A stretch of 64,000 bases of DNA from Flagellimonas abyssi (GCF_019457905.1 NZ_JAHZSV010000014.1:62001-126000); one strand, 5' to 3'. Shown: positions 38,959 through 48,911, numbered from the stretch's first letter. A program made the numbers and translations. Notes: generated by a model not told the origin, from the letters alone.

Positions 38959-40575
38959 ATGGTCAACATACTTTACAACAACACTTTAGCTGTTTTTTCA
39001 CCACTATATTTTGTATCAGCATCCAATCAAGGACTGGATGAAAAGATCAATGATGCCTTTATGCCATTTGCTGTATGGTGGGAAAATTTAATTTTGGCGG
39101 AAATTCCCCTATTCGGGCAAGGGATTCCATTGATTCTATTCATATTGATGGGAGGAGCATTGTTCTTCACTATTTATTTTGGTTTTGTCAACGTCCGTCA
39201 TTTCCCTACCGCCATACAAGTGGTCAGGGGAAAATATGACGAACTCGAAAAAAAGCGACCTGATTCAAAAGCACAGGTTTATGAAGTCGATGGTGATTTG
39301 GTGGATACCATAAAAGATGAGGCGCACTTGGGGGAAGTCAACCACTTTCAGGCATTGGCCACGGCAGTTTCTGGTACGGTAGGACTGGGTAATATTGCCA
39401 TGGTTGCGGTGGCTATTTCCTTTGGGGGACCCGGCGCAACATTTTGGATGATTTTTGCCGGTCTATTGGGCATGTCCACAAAATTTGTGGAGTGCACCTT
39501 AGGAGTAAAATATAGGGATATTGACGGTAAGGGAAATGTATATGGTGGCCCCATGTATTACCTCTCCAAGGGAATTGCCCAAAAGGGATTTTCCAAACTA
39601 GGAAAATTCTTGGCCGTTCTATTTGCCATTTTGTGCGTGGGCGCATCATTTGGTGGAGGCAATGCATTTCAGAGCAATCAAGCAGCGGCCCAGATTATAG
39701 AGAATTTTGGCCTTACCGGAGATGCAACGGGCAGTATAATTGGACTGGTTTTTGCTCTCTTGGCCGGAATCGTAATAATTGGCGGCATAAAAAGAATTGC
39801 CAAAGTTACCGAGAAAGTGGTTCCTTTTATGGCCATACTTTATGTGGGTGCCGCTATTTTCATAATTATTTCCAAGATAGAATGGGTAGATGATGCCTTG
39901 GCATTGATCTTCAAAAATGCGTTTACACCCGAGGCCACCGTTTCCGGTGGAATTGTGGGTGTAATGATACAAGGCTTTAGGCGAGCGGCATTTTCAAATG
40001 AGGCCGGCGCGGGATCGGCCGCCATAGCACATTCAGCGGTGAATACCGCCTACCCTGCATCCGAAGGATTGGTAGGTCTGCTCGAACCTTTTATAGATAC
40101 AGTTCTTGTATGCACAATGACGGCAATTGTCATCATTCTGTTCAATATGGACGGGGTATTTGTTTATGGAAATGTTGTGGATGGACAAGCTCTGCTATAT
40201 GATGGCAGCAGATTAGGTGGGGTCAATATTACTTCAATGGCCTTTGAAAAATCCATACATGGTTCTTCATGGGTATTGATGCTGGCCGTATGCCTTTTTG
40301 CGTTCAGCACCATCCTATCTTGGTCGTATTATGGATTACAGGCTTGGAAATATCTCTTTGGAAGAAGCAGAGCAATGGATCTTTCATACAAGATCATATA
40401 CTTAATGTTCACCGTTTTGGGCGCAGCCATTACTTTGGATGCCGTGATCAAATTTTCAGATGCCATGATATTGGCTCTGGTATTTCCCAACATGTTGGGC
40501 CTTTTTATACTGTTCCCCTATGTAAAAAGCGAATTCTCCTGTTACAAAAAATTGATTTTCAGAAAAAAGAACTAG
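38959..40575 (+). CDS. Alanine or glycine:cation symporter, AGCS family
   Basis: A 538-residue membrane carrier that imports a small amino acid such as alanine or glycine with sodium. Typical blocks are GGALFFTIYFGFVNVRHF near residue 60, FQALATAVSGTVGLGNIAMVAVAISFGGPGA, FRRAAFSNEAGAGSAAIAHSA and FAFSTILSWSYYG. An insert at about 95-125 rich in Lys, Asp and Glu precedes the core. It stands alone with its own upstream gap. No linked metabolic gene tells its exact substrate. Confidence 0.94.
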   Translation: MVNILYNNTLAVFSPLYFVSASNQGLDEKINDAFMPFAVWWENLILAEIPLFGQGIPLILFILMGGALFFTIYFGFVNVRHFPTAIQVVRGKYDELEKKRPDSKAQVYEVDGDLVDTIKDEAHLGEVNHFQALATAVSGTVGLGNIAMVAVAISFGGPGATFWMIFAGLLGMSTKFVECTLGVKYRDIDGKGNVYGGPMYYLSKGIAQKGFSKLGKFLAVLFAILCVGASFGGGNAFQSNQAAAQIIENFGLTGDATGSIIGLVFALLAGIVIIGGIKRIAKVTEKVVPFMAILYVGAAIFIIISKIEWVDDALALIFKNAFTPEATVSGGIVGVMIQGFRRAAFSNEAGAGSAAIAHSAVNTAYPASEGLVGLLEPFIDTVLVCTMTAIVIILFNMDGVFVYGNVVDGQALLYDGSRLGGVNITSMAFEKSIHGSSWVLMLAVCLFAFSTILSWSYYGLQAWKYLFGRSRAMDLSYKIIYLMFTVLGAAITLDAVIKFSDAMILALVFPNMLGLFILFPYVKSEFSCYKKLIFRKKN

Positions 40576-40595
40576 TCTTAAATTGATAAACAAAG

Positions 40596-40636
40596 GTTGA
40601 AATATTCACAAATCATTTCCCAAATCGTTGAAATAT
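40596..40636. repeat. Direct repeat GTTGAAATAT upstream of the MerR/B12 regulator
   Basis: GTTGAAATAT occurs at 40596-40605 and 40627-40636. The 31-base spacing is close to three helical turns, so a protein oligomer could bind both on one face of the DNA. Confidence 0.5.
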
Positions 40637-40691
40637 ATAAGGAACAATCTAAATTTTATGATAAAAAACTAGGATGGCATCTTTTAAATTG

Positions 40692-40699
40692 TAAATTTG
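40692..40699 (+). promoter_or_regulatory. -7 promoter element of the carotenoid operon
   Basis: TAAATTTG matches TAnnTTTG and lies 21 bases before the regulator ATG. No TTG is present at the -33 distance. Together with the upstream repeats this may be a regulated promoter for the regulator-crtI-crtB-crtZ genes. Confidence 0.45.
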
Positions 40700-40720
40700 T
40701 TTAACGTTTAATTCAAAAAG

Positions 40721-41623
40721 ATGAACAGTGTAAAAACTTCCTTTAGTATTCGCGATATGGAAAACCTTTCTGGTATAAAGGCCCATACCATCCGAATTTG
40801 GGAAAAGCGATATAATTTGTTCAGCCCAGAAAGAACCGACACCAATATCCGAACCTACAATCTTGAAAGTCTACAAAAATTGTTGAACGTTACGCTATTG
40901 TACAACAACGGGTACAAGATTTCCAAGATAGCCAAAATGGGCGAGGAAAAAATTCCTGTCCTGGTAAACGAGATTATTTCCGAAAAAAGCGAAAAAAGCC
41001 ATGCGCTCAATTCATTGAAATTGTCAATGCTCAACTTCGATCAATCCCTTTTCCTTAGGACCTATAATAGCCTTATGGAAGAAAAGTCCTTTACACAGAT
41101 TTTTAACGAGGTTTTTATACCACTATTGAACGAACTGGGACTATTATGGCAGACCAATACCATAAGTCCTGCACATGAGCATTTTATATCCAACCTGATC
41201 AAACAAAAAATTTATATCCACACAGAGAAGCTTCAATTTGAGTCACCTACCAAAAAAGATGAGGTATTTGTCCTGTTTTTACCTGAGAACGAGATACACG
41301 AATTGGGATTGTTGTATATCAATTATCAATTGGCATTGCAAGGCTACAAAACCATTTATTTGGGACAGACCATGCCCATAGAAAGTTTGGAGGATTTGCT
41401 CAAATATTACAACAATATCAGGTTTGTCTCCTATTTTACCGTTGCTCCAACAAAGGATGAAATCGATGACTATTTTGAACGGTTCCGCGAAGTGTTGAAA
41501 AAATCCCCTGGTTCCAAACTCTATGTTTTGGGACATCAAATACAAGAAATTGGAGAGCAAAAACCTCTCGGGGATTCCATCAAAATATTTAAATCTATTA
41601 ACCATCTGATAGATACCTTCTAA
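40721..41623 (+). CDS. MerR-family regulator with cobalamin-binding domain (CarH/LitR-like)
   Basis: A 300-residue regulator. Residues 5-75 are a MerR winged helix (SIRDMENLSGIKAHTIRIWEKRY). Residues 95-165 are the helical cobalamin cap and 180-300 a B12-binding Rossmann domain. Compared with Thermus CarH, the adenosyl-covering Trp is Trp143, the Glu-His pair is Glu153-His154 at the same spacing, and the axial His lies in EIHELG (His193). CarH proteins repress carotenoid genes in the dark and release DNA when light breaks adenosylcobalamin. The residue after the Trp is Gln144, whereas Thermus CarH has His132. It directly precedes crtI by six bases. Confidence 0.88.
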   Translation: MNSVKTSFSIRDMENLSGIKAHTIRIWEKRYNLFSPERTDTNIRTYNLESLQKLLNVTLLYNNGYKISKIAKMGEEKIPVLVNEIISEKSEKSHALNSLKLSMLNFDQSLFLRTYNSLMEEKSFTQIFNEVFIPLLNELGLLWQTNTISPAHEHFISNLIKQKIYIHTEKLQFESPTKKDEVFVLFLPENEIHELGLLYINYQLALQGYKTIYLGQTMPIESLEDLLKYYNNIRFVSYFTVAPTKDEIDDYFERFREVLKKSPGSKLYVLGHQIQEIGEQKPLGDSIKIFKSINHLIDTF

Positions 41624-41629
41624 ACACAA

Positions 41630-43090
41630 ATGAAAAAAGTAATTGTCATTGGATCCGGTTTTTCTTCCCTATCCGCTTCTTGCTATCTGGCAAAAGCTGG
41701 GTTCGAGGTAGAACTATTCGAAAAGAACGATACTGTGGGCGGTAGGGCCAGACAATTGGTGAAGGATGGCTTTACTTTTGACATTGGCCCAAGTTGGTAT
41801 TGGATGCCCGATATTTTTGATAAGTTTTTCGCCGACTTCAACAAAGAAACATCCGACTATTACCAATTGGACAAACTAAATCCAGCCTATAAAATTTTCT
41901 TTGAAGACGATACCATTACCATTGGCGATTGCATGGAAAAGATATGTACCGAGTTCGAACGTATTGAATCTGGCAGCAGCAAGCATCTCAAACAATTTAT
42001 AGGTGAAGCTCAGGAAAATTATGATATCGCCATAAACAAAGTTGTTTTGAGACCGGGGCTTTCTCCATTAGAGTTGGTGACAAAGGAAACAGTATTAAAA
42101 GTTGACCAGTTTTTTAAAACAATCAGTCAACAGGTCCGTAAAAGGTTCAAAAATCCAAAACTCATTTCAACTTTGGAGTTTCCCGTACTTTTTTTGGGTG
42201 CCAAGCCAAGTAAAACTCCTTCCTTCTATAATTTTATGAACTTCGCAGACTTTGGTTTGGGAACATGGCATCCAAAAGGGGGCATGTACGAAATCATCAA
42301 GGCGATGAAAAGTTTGGCCGAAGAAATGGGTGTAACCATTCACACCAATAGTCCCGCATCCCATATTTTGGTATCGGACGGTGACGTTTTGGGCATTCGA
42401 AGCAATGGAACCAATCATTTGGCAGATTATGTGGTGAGCGGTGCGGATTATCATCATTCCGAGACCTTGTTGGACAAAAAATATAGGCAATACTCCGAGG
42501 AGTATTGGGACAAAAAAACCTATGCGCCTTCCTCTTTATTGTTCTACATTGGTTTTGACAAGAAGCTGAACAACATTGAACACCATAATTTGTTCTTTGA
42601 TACCGATTTTGAAAAACATGCCCAAGAAATATACGACTATCCACAATGGCCCAGCAATCCATTGTTCTATGCGAATTTCCCATCTGTGACAGATGCATCC
42701 ATGGCACCAGAAGGCAATGAAACCGGATTTTTTCTGGTACCGATTGCTCCTGGACTGGAGGATACCCCACAACTCAGGGACCAATATTTTGATATTGTGA
42801 TGGACCGATTTGAAAAATTGAGCCATCAATCTGTAAAAAAATCAGTAATTTTTAAGGAAAGTTTCTGTGTAAACGATTTTGTGGAACAGTACAATTCCTA
42901 CAAAGGAAATGCTTACGGTTTGGCCAACACATTGAGCCAGACTGCTTTTTTAAGACCTAACCTCAAAAGTAGCAAGGTAAAAAACTTGTTCTTTACCGGT
43001 CAGTTGACCGTACCCGGCCCAGGGGTTCCACCATCCCTGATATCCGGTAAACTGGTGGCTGATTTAATCATTAAAGAAGTTAACAAATGA
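41630..43090 (+). CDS. crtI: Phytoene desaturase
   Basis: A 486-residue FAD-dependent enzyme that converts phytoene to lycopene by serial desaturation. The N-terminal dinucleotide fold is VIGSGFSSLSASCYLAKAG with GGRARQL following. The C-terminal FAD block is FFTGQLTVPGPGVPPSLISG. It follows the B12-type regulator by six bases and overlaps crtB by four bases (ATGA), so it sits in a compact carotenoid operon. Confidence 0.95.
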   Translation: MKKVIVIGSGFSSLSASCYLAKAGFEVELFEKNDTVGGRARQLVKDGFTFDIGPSWYWMPDIFDKFFADFNKETSDYYQLDKLNPAYKIFFEDDTITIGDCMEKICTEFERIESGSSKHLKQFIGEAQENYDIAINKVVLRPGLSPLELVTKETVLKVDQFFKTISQQVRKRFKNPKLISTLEFPVLFLGAKPSKTPSFYNFMNFADFGLGTWHPKGGMYEIIKAMKSLAEEMGVTIHTNSPASHILVSDGDVLGIRSNGTNHLADYVVSGADYHHSETLLDKKYRQYSEEYWDKKTYAPSSLLFYIGFDKKLNNIEHHNLFFDTDFEKHAQEIYDYPQWPSNPLFYANFPSVTDASMAPEGNETGFFLVPIAPGLEDTPQLRDQYFDIVMDRFEKLSHQSVKKSVIFKESFCVNDFVEQYNSYKGNAYGLANTLSQTAFLRPNLKSSKVKNLFFTGQLTVPGPGVPPSLISGKLVADLIIKEVNK

Positions 43091-43926
43091 AAACTATTTT
43101 TGACGATGTATCTTATCATTGCAGCAAGATTGTAACCAAATCTTACAGCACCTCATTCTCTATGGCCACAAAAATGTTGGCTCCTTCCATAAGGGCTGAT
43201 ATTTATAACATTTACGGTTTTGTTCGTTTTGCCGATGAAATTGTAGATACCTTTCATGATTATGACAAGGCCAAATTGTTCGACGCCTTTGAAAAGGATA
43301 TGGAGCAGGCCATTGCTGACAAAATAAGTTTAAACCCTATTCTAAATTCCTTTCAGGATACCTATCATAAATATGACATTCCACATCACTTGGTAGCTTC
43401 GTTCATGAAGAGTATGCGCATGGATCTGACCAAAAAAAATTATGAGACTTTTGATGAGTATCGCGAATACATCTATGGCTCTGCTGATGTGGTGGGCCTA
43501 ATGTGCCTTTGTGTATTCGTTAAAGGTGACAAAGAAAAGTACGAAGAGTTAAAAGAATCTGCCATGGCTTTGGGTTCAGCCTTCCAAAAAGTGAATTTTC
43601 TACGCGACCTTAAGGCAGATTACGAGGATCTGAACCGCACCTATTTCCCAAACACTAATTTATTGGAACTGGACGAGGATTCCAAAACCCGAATCGTGAA
43701 CGAGATCAAGGCCGACTTTGCCCTTGGCTATTCAGGAATAGTGCAATTACCGGAACAGGCTAAATTTGGGGTATATACCGCATACTGCTATTACAAGAAA
43801 TTGCTTCAAAAATTGCAGAGCACCCCACCTTTGGAAATTAAGAACACAAGAATTCGTGTGCCCAACTACCAAAAATTTGGTCTGCTGGCGCAATCTTATG
43901 TAAATTATAAACTACAACTGGTATAA
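43087..43926 (+). CDS. crtB: Phytoene synthase
   Basis: A 279-residue squalene/phytoene synthase that condenses two geranylgeranyl diphosphates into phytoene. The two Asp-rich magnesium-binding sites are RFADEIVDTFHD (Asp50, Asp54) and FLRDLKADYEDL (Asp174, Asp178). The length is normal. It overlaps crtI by four bases and crtZ by one base, which indicates coupled translation. Confidence 0.95.
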   Translation: MKTIFDDVSYHCSKIVTKSYSTSFSMATKMLAPSIRADIYNIYGFVRFADEIVDTFHDYDKAKLFDAFEKDMEQAIADKISLNPILNSFQDTYHKYDIPHHLVASFMKSMRMDLTKKNYETFDEYREYIYGSADVVGLMCLCVFVKGDKEKYEELKESAMALGSAFQKVNFLRDLKADYEDLNRTYFPNTNLLELDEDSKTRIVNEIKADFALGYSGIVQLPEQAKFGVYTAYCYYKKLLQKLQSTPPLEIKNTRIRVPNYQKFGLLAQSYVNYKLQLV

Positions 43927-44381
43927 TGAAAGTAGCACTTTGGATATTAATTTTTTTGGCAACCTTTTGCTTTATGGAATTTATGGCATGGTTTACCCAT
44001 AAATATGTGATGCATGGTTTTCTGTGGAGTTTACACAGAGACCACCATAAAAAAGACCACGATTCATGGTTTGAGCGGAATGATGCCTTCTTTATCTTTT
44101 ACGCCATCGTTAGCATGACCTTATTCTATTTGGGCAGTTATACATCCTTTTGGTATGGTTGGCCACTGGGTTTTGGTATTTTGGCGTACGGTATAGCTTA
44201 TTTTACCGTTCATGACATCTTTATACACCAACGTTTTAAAATGTTCCGAAATGCCAACAATTGGTATGCGCGCGGTGTTCGAAGAGCCCATAAAATGCAT
44301 CACAAACATTTGGGCAAAGATGACGGGGAATGCTTTGGTATGTTAGTGGTTCCCTTTAAGTATTTCAAGAAGAAGTATTAA
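43926..44381 (+). CDS. crtZ: Beta-carotene hydroxylase
   Basis: A 151-residue membrane di-iron hydroxylase of the fatty-acid hydroxylase superfamily. The four His boxes are HKYVMH, HRDHHKKDH, HDIFIH and HKMHHKH, with four hydrophobic stretches between. It adds 3-hydroxyl groups to the rings of beta-carotene to give zeaxanthin. Its presence implies a lycopene cyclase, yet none is found next to it. It converges with the TlpA-like gene, sharing four bases. Confidence 0.94.
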   Translation: MKVALWILIFLATFCFMEFMAWFTHKYVMHGFLWSLHRDHHKKDHDSWFERNDAFFIFYAIVSMTLFYLGSYTSFWYGWPLGFGILAYGIAYFTVHDIFIHQRFKMFRNANNWYARGVRRAHKMHHKHLGKDDGECFGMLVVPFKYFKKKY

Positions 44382-44944
44382 TCGGCCAGTAATTTGTCCA
44401 ACATGCTTCGGGTTTTCTCCGAATTCCAATTCGCTGCGCCGGTTTTGTTCACCACAATTCCCCCCTCTTTGTCTATGATGTAGGTAACGGGGATACTTCC
44501 GCTTTCCAATTCTTTAGGTGTTGCAGATGCTTGAAAGTAAACTGGTAATCGATATTCCTTTTTCTCTAAAAAAGCAATTACCCTGTCCTTCTCATCATTG
44601 GCCACAAATACAAAAGTGACCTTATCCTTATAATCTGAATACAATTCGACAAAACCGGGAAGCTCGGCCACGCATGGTGGACACCAAGTAGCCCAAACAT
44701 TTACCAAGATCACATGTCCTTTTTTAGATTGAAGATTGATTGATTCTCCTTCTAAATCAATCAAGCTCCAATGGTAATCGGCCAACGTTGCCTGCTCTTC
44801 CTCATCCACGGCACTTGGACTGATTACGGCAGCAACTACTTTATTCACAAGAACCCTCGCATGAAAACCTAGCGGAGTAAAAAGAATAAGTAATATGGCC
44901 AATATCCATATACCATTACCGATTTGTTCCTTGGTCAGTTTCAT
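44378..44944 (-). CDS. TlpA-family thiol-disulfide oxidoreductase with intact CxxC
   Basis: A 188-residue membrane-anchored thioredoxin-like protein. The anchor is at about residues 11-27, and the thioredoxin fold follows with the active site VWATWCPPCVAELPG (Cys88, Cys91). Such proteins reduce disulfides in the periplasm. Its start overlaps the stop of a close paralogue (44941-45501) by four bases, so the two are made together. The paralogue lacks the cysteines. Confidence 0.9.
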   Translation of the reverse strand: MKLTKEQIGNGIWILAILLILFTPLGFHARVLVNKVVAAVISPSAVDEEEQATLADYHWSLIDLEGESINLQSKKGHVILVNVWATWCPPCVAELPGFVELYSDYKDKVTFVFVANDEKDRVIAFLEKKEYRLPVYFQASATPKELESGSIPVTYIIDKEGGIVVNKTGAANWNSEKTRSMLDKLLAD

Positions 44945-45501
44945 TCGACAATCAATTCATCCAACACCTTGTAGACCTTTCTTGTACTCCAATCCGAAAT
45001 TCCCTCTTCATGGATTACAATGTTTCCATATTTATCTATCAAATAGGATGACGGTACTTTATCCGTCTTTATCGGTATTTTTTCACCTATGATCAAGTAG
45101 GTCACCGGAAAAGTGAATCCATGTTTTTCCATAAATGCCTCAACGGGTTCCCGCTCTTCATTGGTGGTGATGTAGAAATCCATCTTGCCCTTGTATTTGT
45201 CGTACAATTCCTGAATACTTGCGAGTTCAGCTTCCGAAGGCAATCGCCATGATGCCCACAGATTGATGAATACCACCTTGCCCTTGGATTTCTCAAAATT
45301 GAAAAAGTTCCAATCTTCATCCTTAAGTCGCCAATCATAATCGGTGATCTTTTGTTGTTCCGATTGCTCGATCATCGAAGGCGAAAAGGAAAACAATCTG
45401 TTCAACCATATCTTTCCATAGTACCCGATGGGCGTTACGAAAAAAGAGAGAACAAAAAGAATAAATACAACATTGAGAATGGTCTTTTTACTGATTTTCA
45501 T
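44941..45501 (-). CDS. TlpA-like protein lacking the catalytic cysteines
   Basis: A 186-residue paralogue of the downstream TlpA protein, with the same N-terminal anchor and thioredoxin fold. At the active site the expected CxxC is Arg86-Leu87-Pro88-Ser89 (LWASWRLPSEAEL), so both redox cysteines are gone. The rest of the frame is intact and the cis-Pro region is kept, which argues for a maintained non-redox role such as partner or chaperone rather than decay. It is the first gene of a two-gene operon. Confidence 0.87.
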   Translation of the reverse strand: MKISKKTILNVVFILFVLSFFVTPIGYYGKIWLNRLFSFSPSMIEQSEQQKITDYDWRLKDEDWNFFNFEKSKGKVVFINLWASWRLPSEAELASIQELYDKYKGKMDFYITTNEEREPVEAFMEKHGFTFPVTYLIIGEKIPIKTDKVPSSYLIDKYGNIVIHEEGISDWSTRKVYKVLDELIVE

Positions 45502-45524
45502 GAATTGTTATTTCTCAAAAATTA

Positions 45525-45560
45525 AAAACTCCTGACATCTTTTACAACATCAGGAGTTTT
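45525..45560 (-). terminator. Terminator of the aconitase gene
   Basis: AAAACTCCTGA (45525-45535) and TCAGGAGTTTT (45550-45560) form an 11-base stem with a 14-base loop. Read on the minus strand it follows the aconitase stop and ends in a T-run. Confidence 0.75.
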
Positions 45561-45581
45561 CGCAGATTATTTTAGATACAA

Positions 45582-47849
45582 TTAAGCATTCTGCTTTTTA
45601 ATCAGGTTCAGGGCCGAGCCTTCGTTGAACCACTTGATCTGTGCATCGTTATAGGAATGGTTCGCTATGATGGTATCTTTGCTTCCATCTGCGTGCACCA
45701 CTTCAATGGTCAATGGCTTGTCCGGAGCAAACTCAGCGGCATCCACCATATTGAAGGTGTCGTCCTCTTGAATAAGATCATAATCGTTCTCATTGGCAAA
45801 GGTCAACGCCAACATACCTTGCTTTTTAAGGTTGGTCTCGTGTATCCTTGCGAACGATTTTACCAATACAACTGCAACACCCAAGTGTCTTGGTTGCATA
45901 GCAGCATGCTCTCTAGATGAACCTTCACCGTAGTTATGGTCTCCGACCACTACGGTCTTGATTCCTTTTTTCTTGTATTCACGTTGAGTATCCGGCACCC
46001 CTCCGTACTCACCGGTCAATTGGCTTTTCACCAAGTTGGTTTTCTGGTTGAAGGCGTTTACCGCCCCAATCAAGGTGTTGTTGGCAATATTGTCCAAATG
46101 CCCCCTGAATCGCAACCATGGCCCTGCCATGGAAATGTGGTCCGTGGTACATTTTCCAAAGGCCTTGATCAACAACTTCATACCTTGAAGATCATTGGCG
46201 GTGATAGGTTCAAATGGTTCAAGCAGTTGCAAACGTTCTGAACCTTTTGCAACGATTACCTCTACTCCACTTCCATCCTCTACGGGGTCTTCGTATCCAT
46301 TTTCTTTGACCTCAAATCCTTTTGGTGGCAATTCCCATCCTGTTGGCTCATCCAACATTACTTCTTCCCCATCCTCATTGATGAGTTTATCCGTCAATGG
46401 ATTAAAGTCAAGACGACCTGCAATGGCTATTGCGGCTGTCATTTCTGGCGAAGCAACAAAGGCATGCGTATTGGGGTTACCATCGGCACGCTTTGCAAAG
46501 TTACGGTTGAAAGAGTGCACTATACTGTTCTTTGGTGCGTTCTTGGGATCTTCATAACGTCCCCACTGACCAATACATGGTCCACAGGCATTGGTGAAGA
46601 TCTTGGCATCCAATTTTTCGAATATCTCCAAAATACCGTCCCGCTCAGTAGTATATCTTACTTGTTCCGATCCTGGATTGATTCCAAATTCGGCTTTTGT
46701 CTTCAGTTTTTTGTCCAGCGCTTGTTGTGCTATGGATGATGCTCTTGACAAATCTTCATAGGAAGAGTTGGTACAAGATCCTATCAATCCCCACTCAACG
46801 GCCAACGGCCATCCGTTCTCGGTGGCTTTCTCGGTCATACTGCCGACTTCTGTGGCCAAATCCGGTGTAAATGGACCGTTCAAAAGTGGCTTTAATTCGG
46901 ACAAATTGATTTCAATGACCTGGTCAAAATATTGCTCTGGGTTGGCATATACTTCGGGATCTGCGGTCAAGTGTTCTTTCACTTTATTGGCGGCATCGGC
47001 AACATCTTCTCTGTCGGTAGCCCTTAGGTAACGTTCCATGGATTCATCGTAACCAAAAGTCGATGTGGTCGCTCCAATCTCTGCACCCATGTTACAGATA
47101 GTACCTTTTCCTGTACAGGACATAGAAGTGGCTCCAGGCCCAAAATATTCTACAATGGCACCTGTTCCTCCTTTTACGGTTAGGATTTCGGCCACTTTAA
47201 GGATTACATCTTTAGGGGCGGTCCAACCAGATAGTTTTCCGGTCAATTTAACGCCGATAAGTTTTGGGAATTTTAGTTCCCAAGCCATTCCGGCCATTAC
47301 ATCCACTGCATCGGCACCACCAACTCCAATGGCCACCATTCCCAATCCACCAGCATTAACGGTGTGGGAATCGGTTCCTATCATCATACCACCTGGGAAT
47401 GCGTAGTTTTCCAAAACTACTTGGTGAATGATACCTGCTCCAGGTTTCCAAAACCCAATACCGTATTTATTGGATACAGACCCCAAAAAGTCAAAAACTT
47501 CCTTGCTGGTCTCATTGGCATGTTTTAAATCTGCCGCAGCACCATCTTTGGCTTGAATCAAGTGATCACAGTGAACCGTGGTCGGCACCGCTACTTTATC
47601 CTTTCCAGCCTGCATAAATTGCAAGAGGGCCATCTGCGCCGTTGCATCTTGACAGGCGATCCTGTCCGGGGCAAAATCAACATAGTCCTTGCCTCTTACA
47701 TATGCTTTTTCGGTTTTACCGTCCCACAGGTGGGAGTATAAAATCTTTTCGGAAAGTGTTAGGGGCTTGCCCACCAGTTCACGGGCTTTTTCTACGCGTT
47801 CCCCCATGGAAGCATAGACACCCTTAATCATGTCTATATCAAATGCCAT
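45582..47849 (-). CDS. Aconitate hydratase (mitochondrial type)
   Basis: A 755-residue TCA-cycle enzyme that converts citrate to isocitrate. The 4Fe-4S cluster cysteines lie in [10 protein letters not shown] and in [26 protein letters not shown] and the late [15 protein letters not shown] are typical. The length and order match the eukaryotic mitochondrial and Bacteroidota form rather than AcnB. It is a single gene with its own terminator. Confidence 0.96.
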   Translation of the reverse strand: MAFDIDMIKGVYASMGERVEKARELVGKPLTLSEKILYSHLWDGKTEKAYVRGKDYVDFAPDRIACQDATAQMALLQFMQAGKDKVAVPTTVHCDHLIQAKDGAAADLKHANETSKEVFDFLGSVSNKYGIGFWKPGAGIIHQVVLENYAFPGGMMIGTDSHTVNAGGLGMVAIGVGGADAVDVMAGMAWELKFPKLIGVKLTGKLSGWTAPKDVILKVAEILTVKGGTGAIVEYFGPGATSMSCTGKGTICNMGAEIGATTSTFGYDESMERYLRATDREDVADAANKVKEHLTADPEVYANPEQYFDQVIEINLSELKPLLNGPFTPDLATEVGSMTEKATENGWPLAVEWGLIGSCTNSSYEDLSRASSIAQQALDKKLKTKAEFGINPGSEQVRYTTERDGILEIFEKLDAKIFTNACGPCIGQWGRYEDPKNAPKNSIVHSFNRNFAKRADGNPNTHAFVASPEMTAAIAIAGRLDFNPLTDKLINEDGEEVMLDEPTGWELPPKGFEVKENGYEDPVEDGSGVEVIVAKGSERLQLLEPFEPITANDLQGMKLLIKAFGKCTTDHISMAGPWLRFRGHLDNIANNTLIGAVNAFNQKTNLVKSQLTGEYGGVPDTQREYKKKGIKTVVVGDHNYGEGSSREHAAMQPRHLGVAVVLVKSFARIHETNLKKQGMLALTFANENDYDLIQEDDTFNMVDAAEFAPDKPLTIEVVHADGSKDTIIANHSYNDAQIKWFNEGSALNLIKKQNA

Positions 47850-47953
47850 TATACAATTGAGTTTTTAAGATTTTTGTAATTCGGTAAATTTACTAAAACA
47901 AGAAGTAATTTGGAATTAGAATCGCACTAAATAAGTGTTGCCCTTCTTATTTT

Positions 47954-48907
47954 TTACAACAATTCCGTGATAATTTTTTCTTCGGTAATGCCTTCAGCTT
48001 CCGCTTTGTAGTTTTTTAGAATCCTATGGCGGAGTATTCCGAGACTTACCGCTTTTACATCTTCGATGTCCGGAGAGAACTTTCCGTTGATGGCTGCATG
48101 GGCCTTTGAGGCCAAAATCAGGTTCTGTGAAGCTCTTGGGCCAGCTCCCCAATCGATGTAGTTTTGAACATATTCCGATGCTCCCTCTTGTCCTGGTCTT
48201 GTCCTGTTTACAAGCCTTACCGCATAATCCACAACATTGTCCGGAACGGGTATGCGCCTGATCAAATGTTGTACCTCAATGATTTCATCCGCAGTGAACA
48301 AGGTATCAATTGTGGCCTGATCATCACTAGTAGTGGACTTTACCACTTGGATTTCCTCCTCGACCGATGGGTATTTTAGTTCTATGGCGAACATAAAACG
48401 GTCCAGCTGGGCTTCTGGCAAGGGATATGTACCTTCTTGCTCAATTGGGTTTTGGGTAGCCAGTACAAAATATGGTTGATTGAGCTTGTACTGGTTTCCC
48501 GCAATGGTCACCGCTCTTTCCTGCATGGCCTCCAATAATGCCGCTTGTGTTTTGGGAGGGGTCCTGTTAATTTCGTCGGCTAGGATGATATTTCCAAAAA
48601 CCGGCCCCTTTATAAACTTAAAGTTGCGGTTTTGGTCCAAGACTTCACTTCCCAAAATATCGCTAGGCATCAAATCGGGGGTAAACTGGATTCTTTTAAA
48701 GTCCAATCCCAGGGTTTGCGCAATGGTATTGACCATTAACGTTTTGGCCAGACCTGGCACACCTATGAGCAGTGAATGACCTCCAGTGTAAATGGATAAC
48801 AGTATTTGTTCGATTACCTCTTCTTGACCCACAATGACCTTGGCAATCTCCTTTTTTAAGTCTTGGTGTTTTTTTACCAGATTTTCTACTGCAGTTACGT
48901 CCGACAT
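47954..48907 (-). CDS. MoxR-family AAA ATPase
   Basis: A 317-residue ATPase. Walker A is GVPGLAKT (49-56), Walker B is ILADEINR (Asp111, Glu112), and the sensor regions LATQNPIEQEGTYPLPEAQLDRFMF follow. MoxR ATPases act as chaperones for the maturation or assembly of envelope and metal-binding proteins, often with von Willebrand domain partners. No such partner is visible here. It lies four bases after the SurA-like gene, so it appears to be in the same operon as two periplasmic foldases. Confidence 0.94.
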   Translation of the reverse strand: MSDVTAVENLVKKHQDLKKEIAKVIVGQEEVIEQILLSIYTGGHSLLIGVPGLAKTLMVNTIAQTLGLDFKRIQFTPDLMPSDILGSEVLDQNRNFKFIKGPVFGNIILADEINRTPPKTQAALLEAMQERAVTIAGNQYKLNQPYFVLATQNPIEQEGTYPLPEAQLDRFMFAIELKYPSVEEEIQVVKSTTSDDQATIDTLFTADEIIEVQHLIRRIPVPDNVVDYAVRLVNRTRPGQEGASEYVQNYIDWGAGPRASQNLILASKAHAAINGKFSPDIEDVKAVSLGILRHRILKNYKAEAEGITEEKIITELL

Positions 48908-48911
48908 ACGG

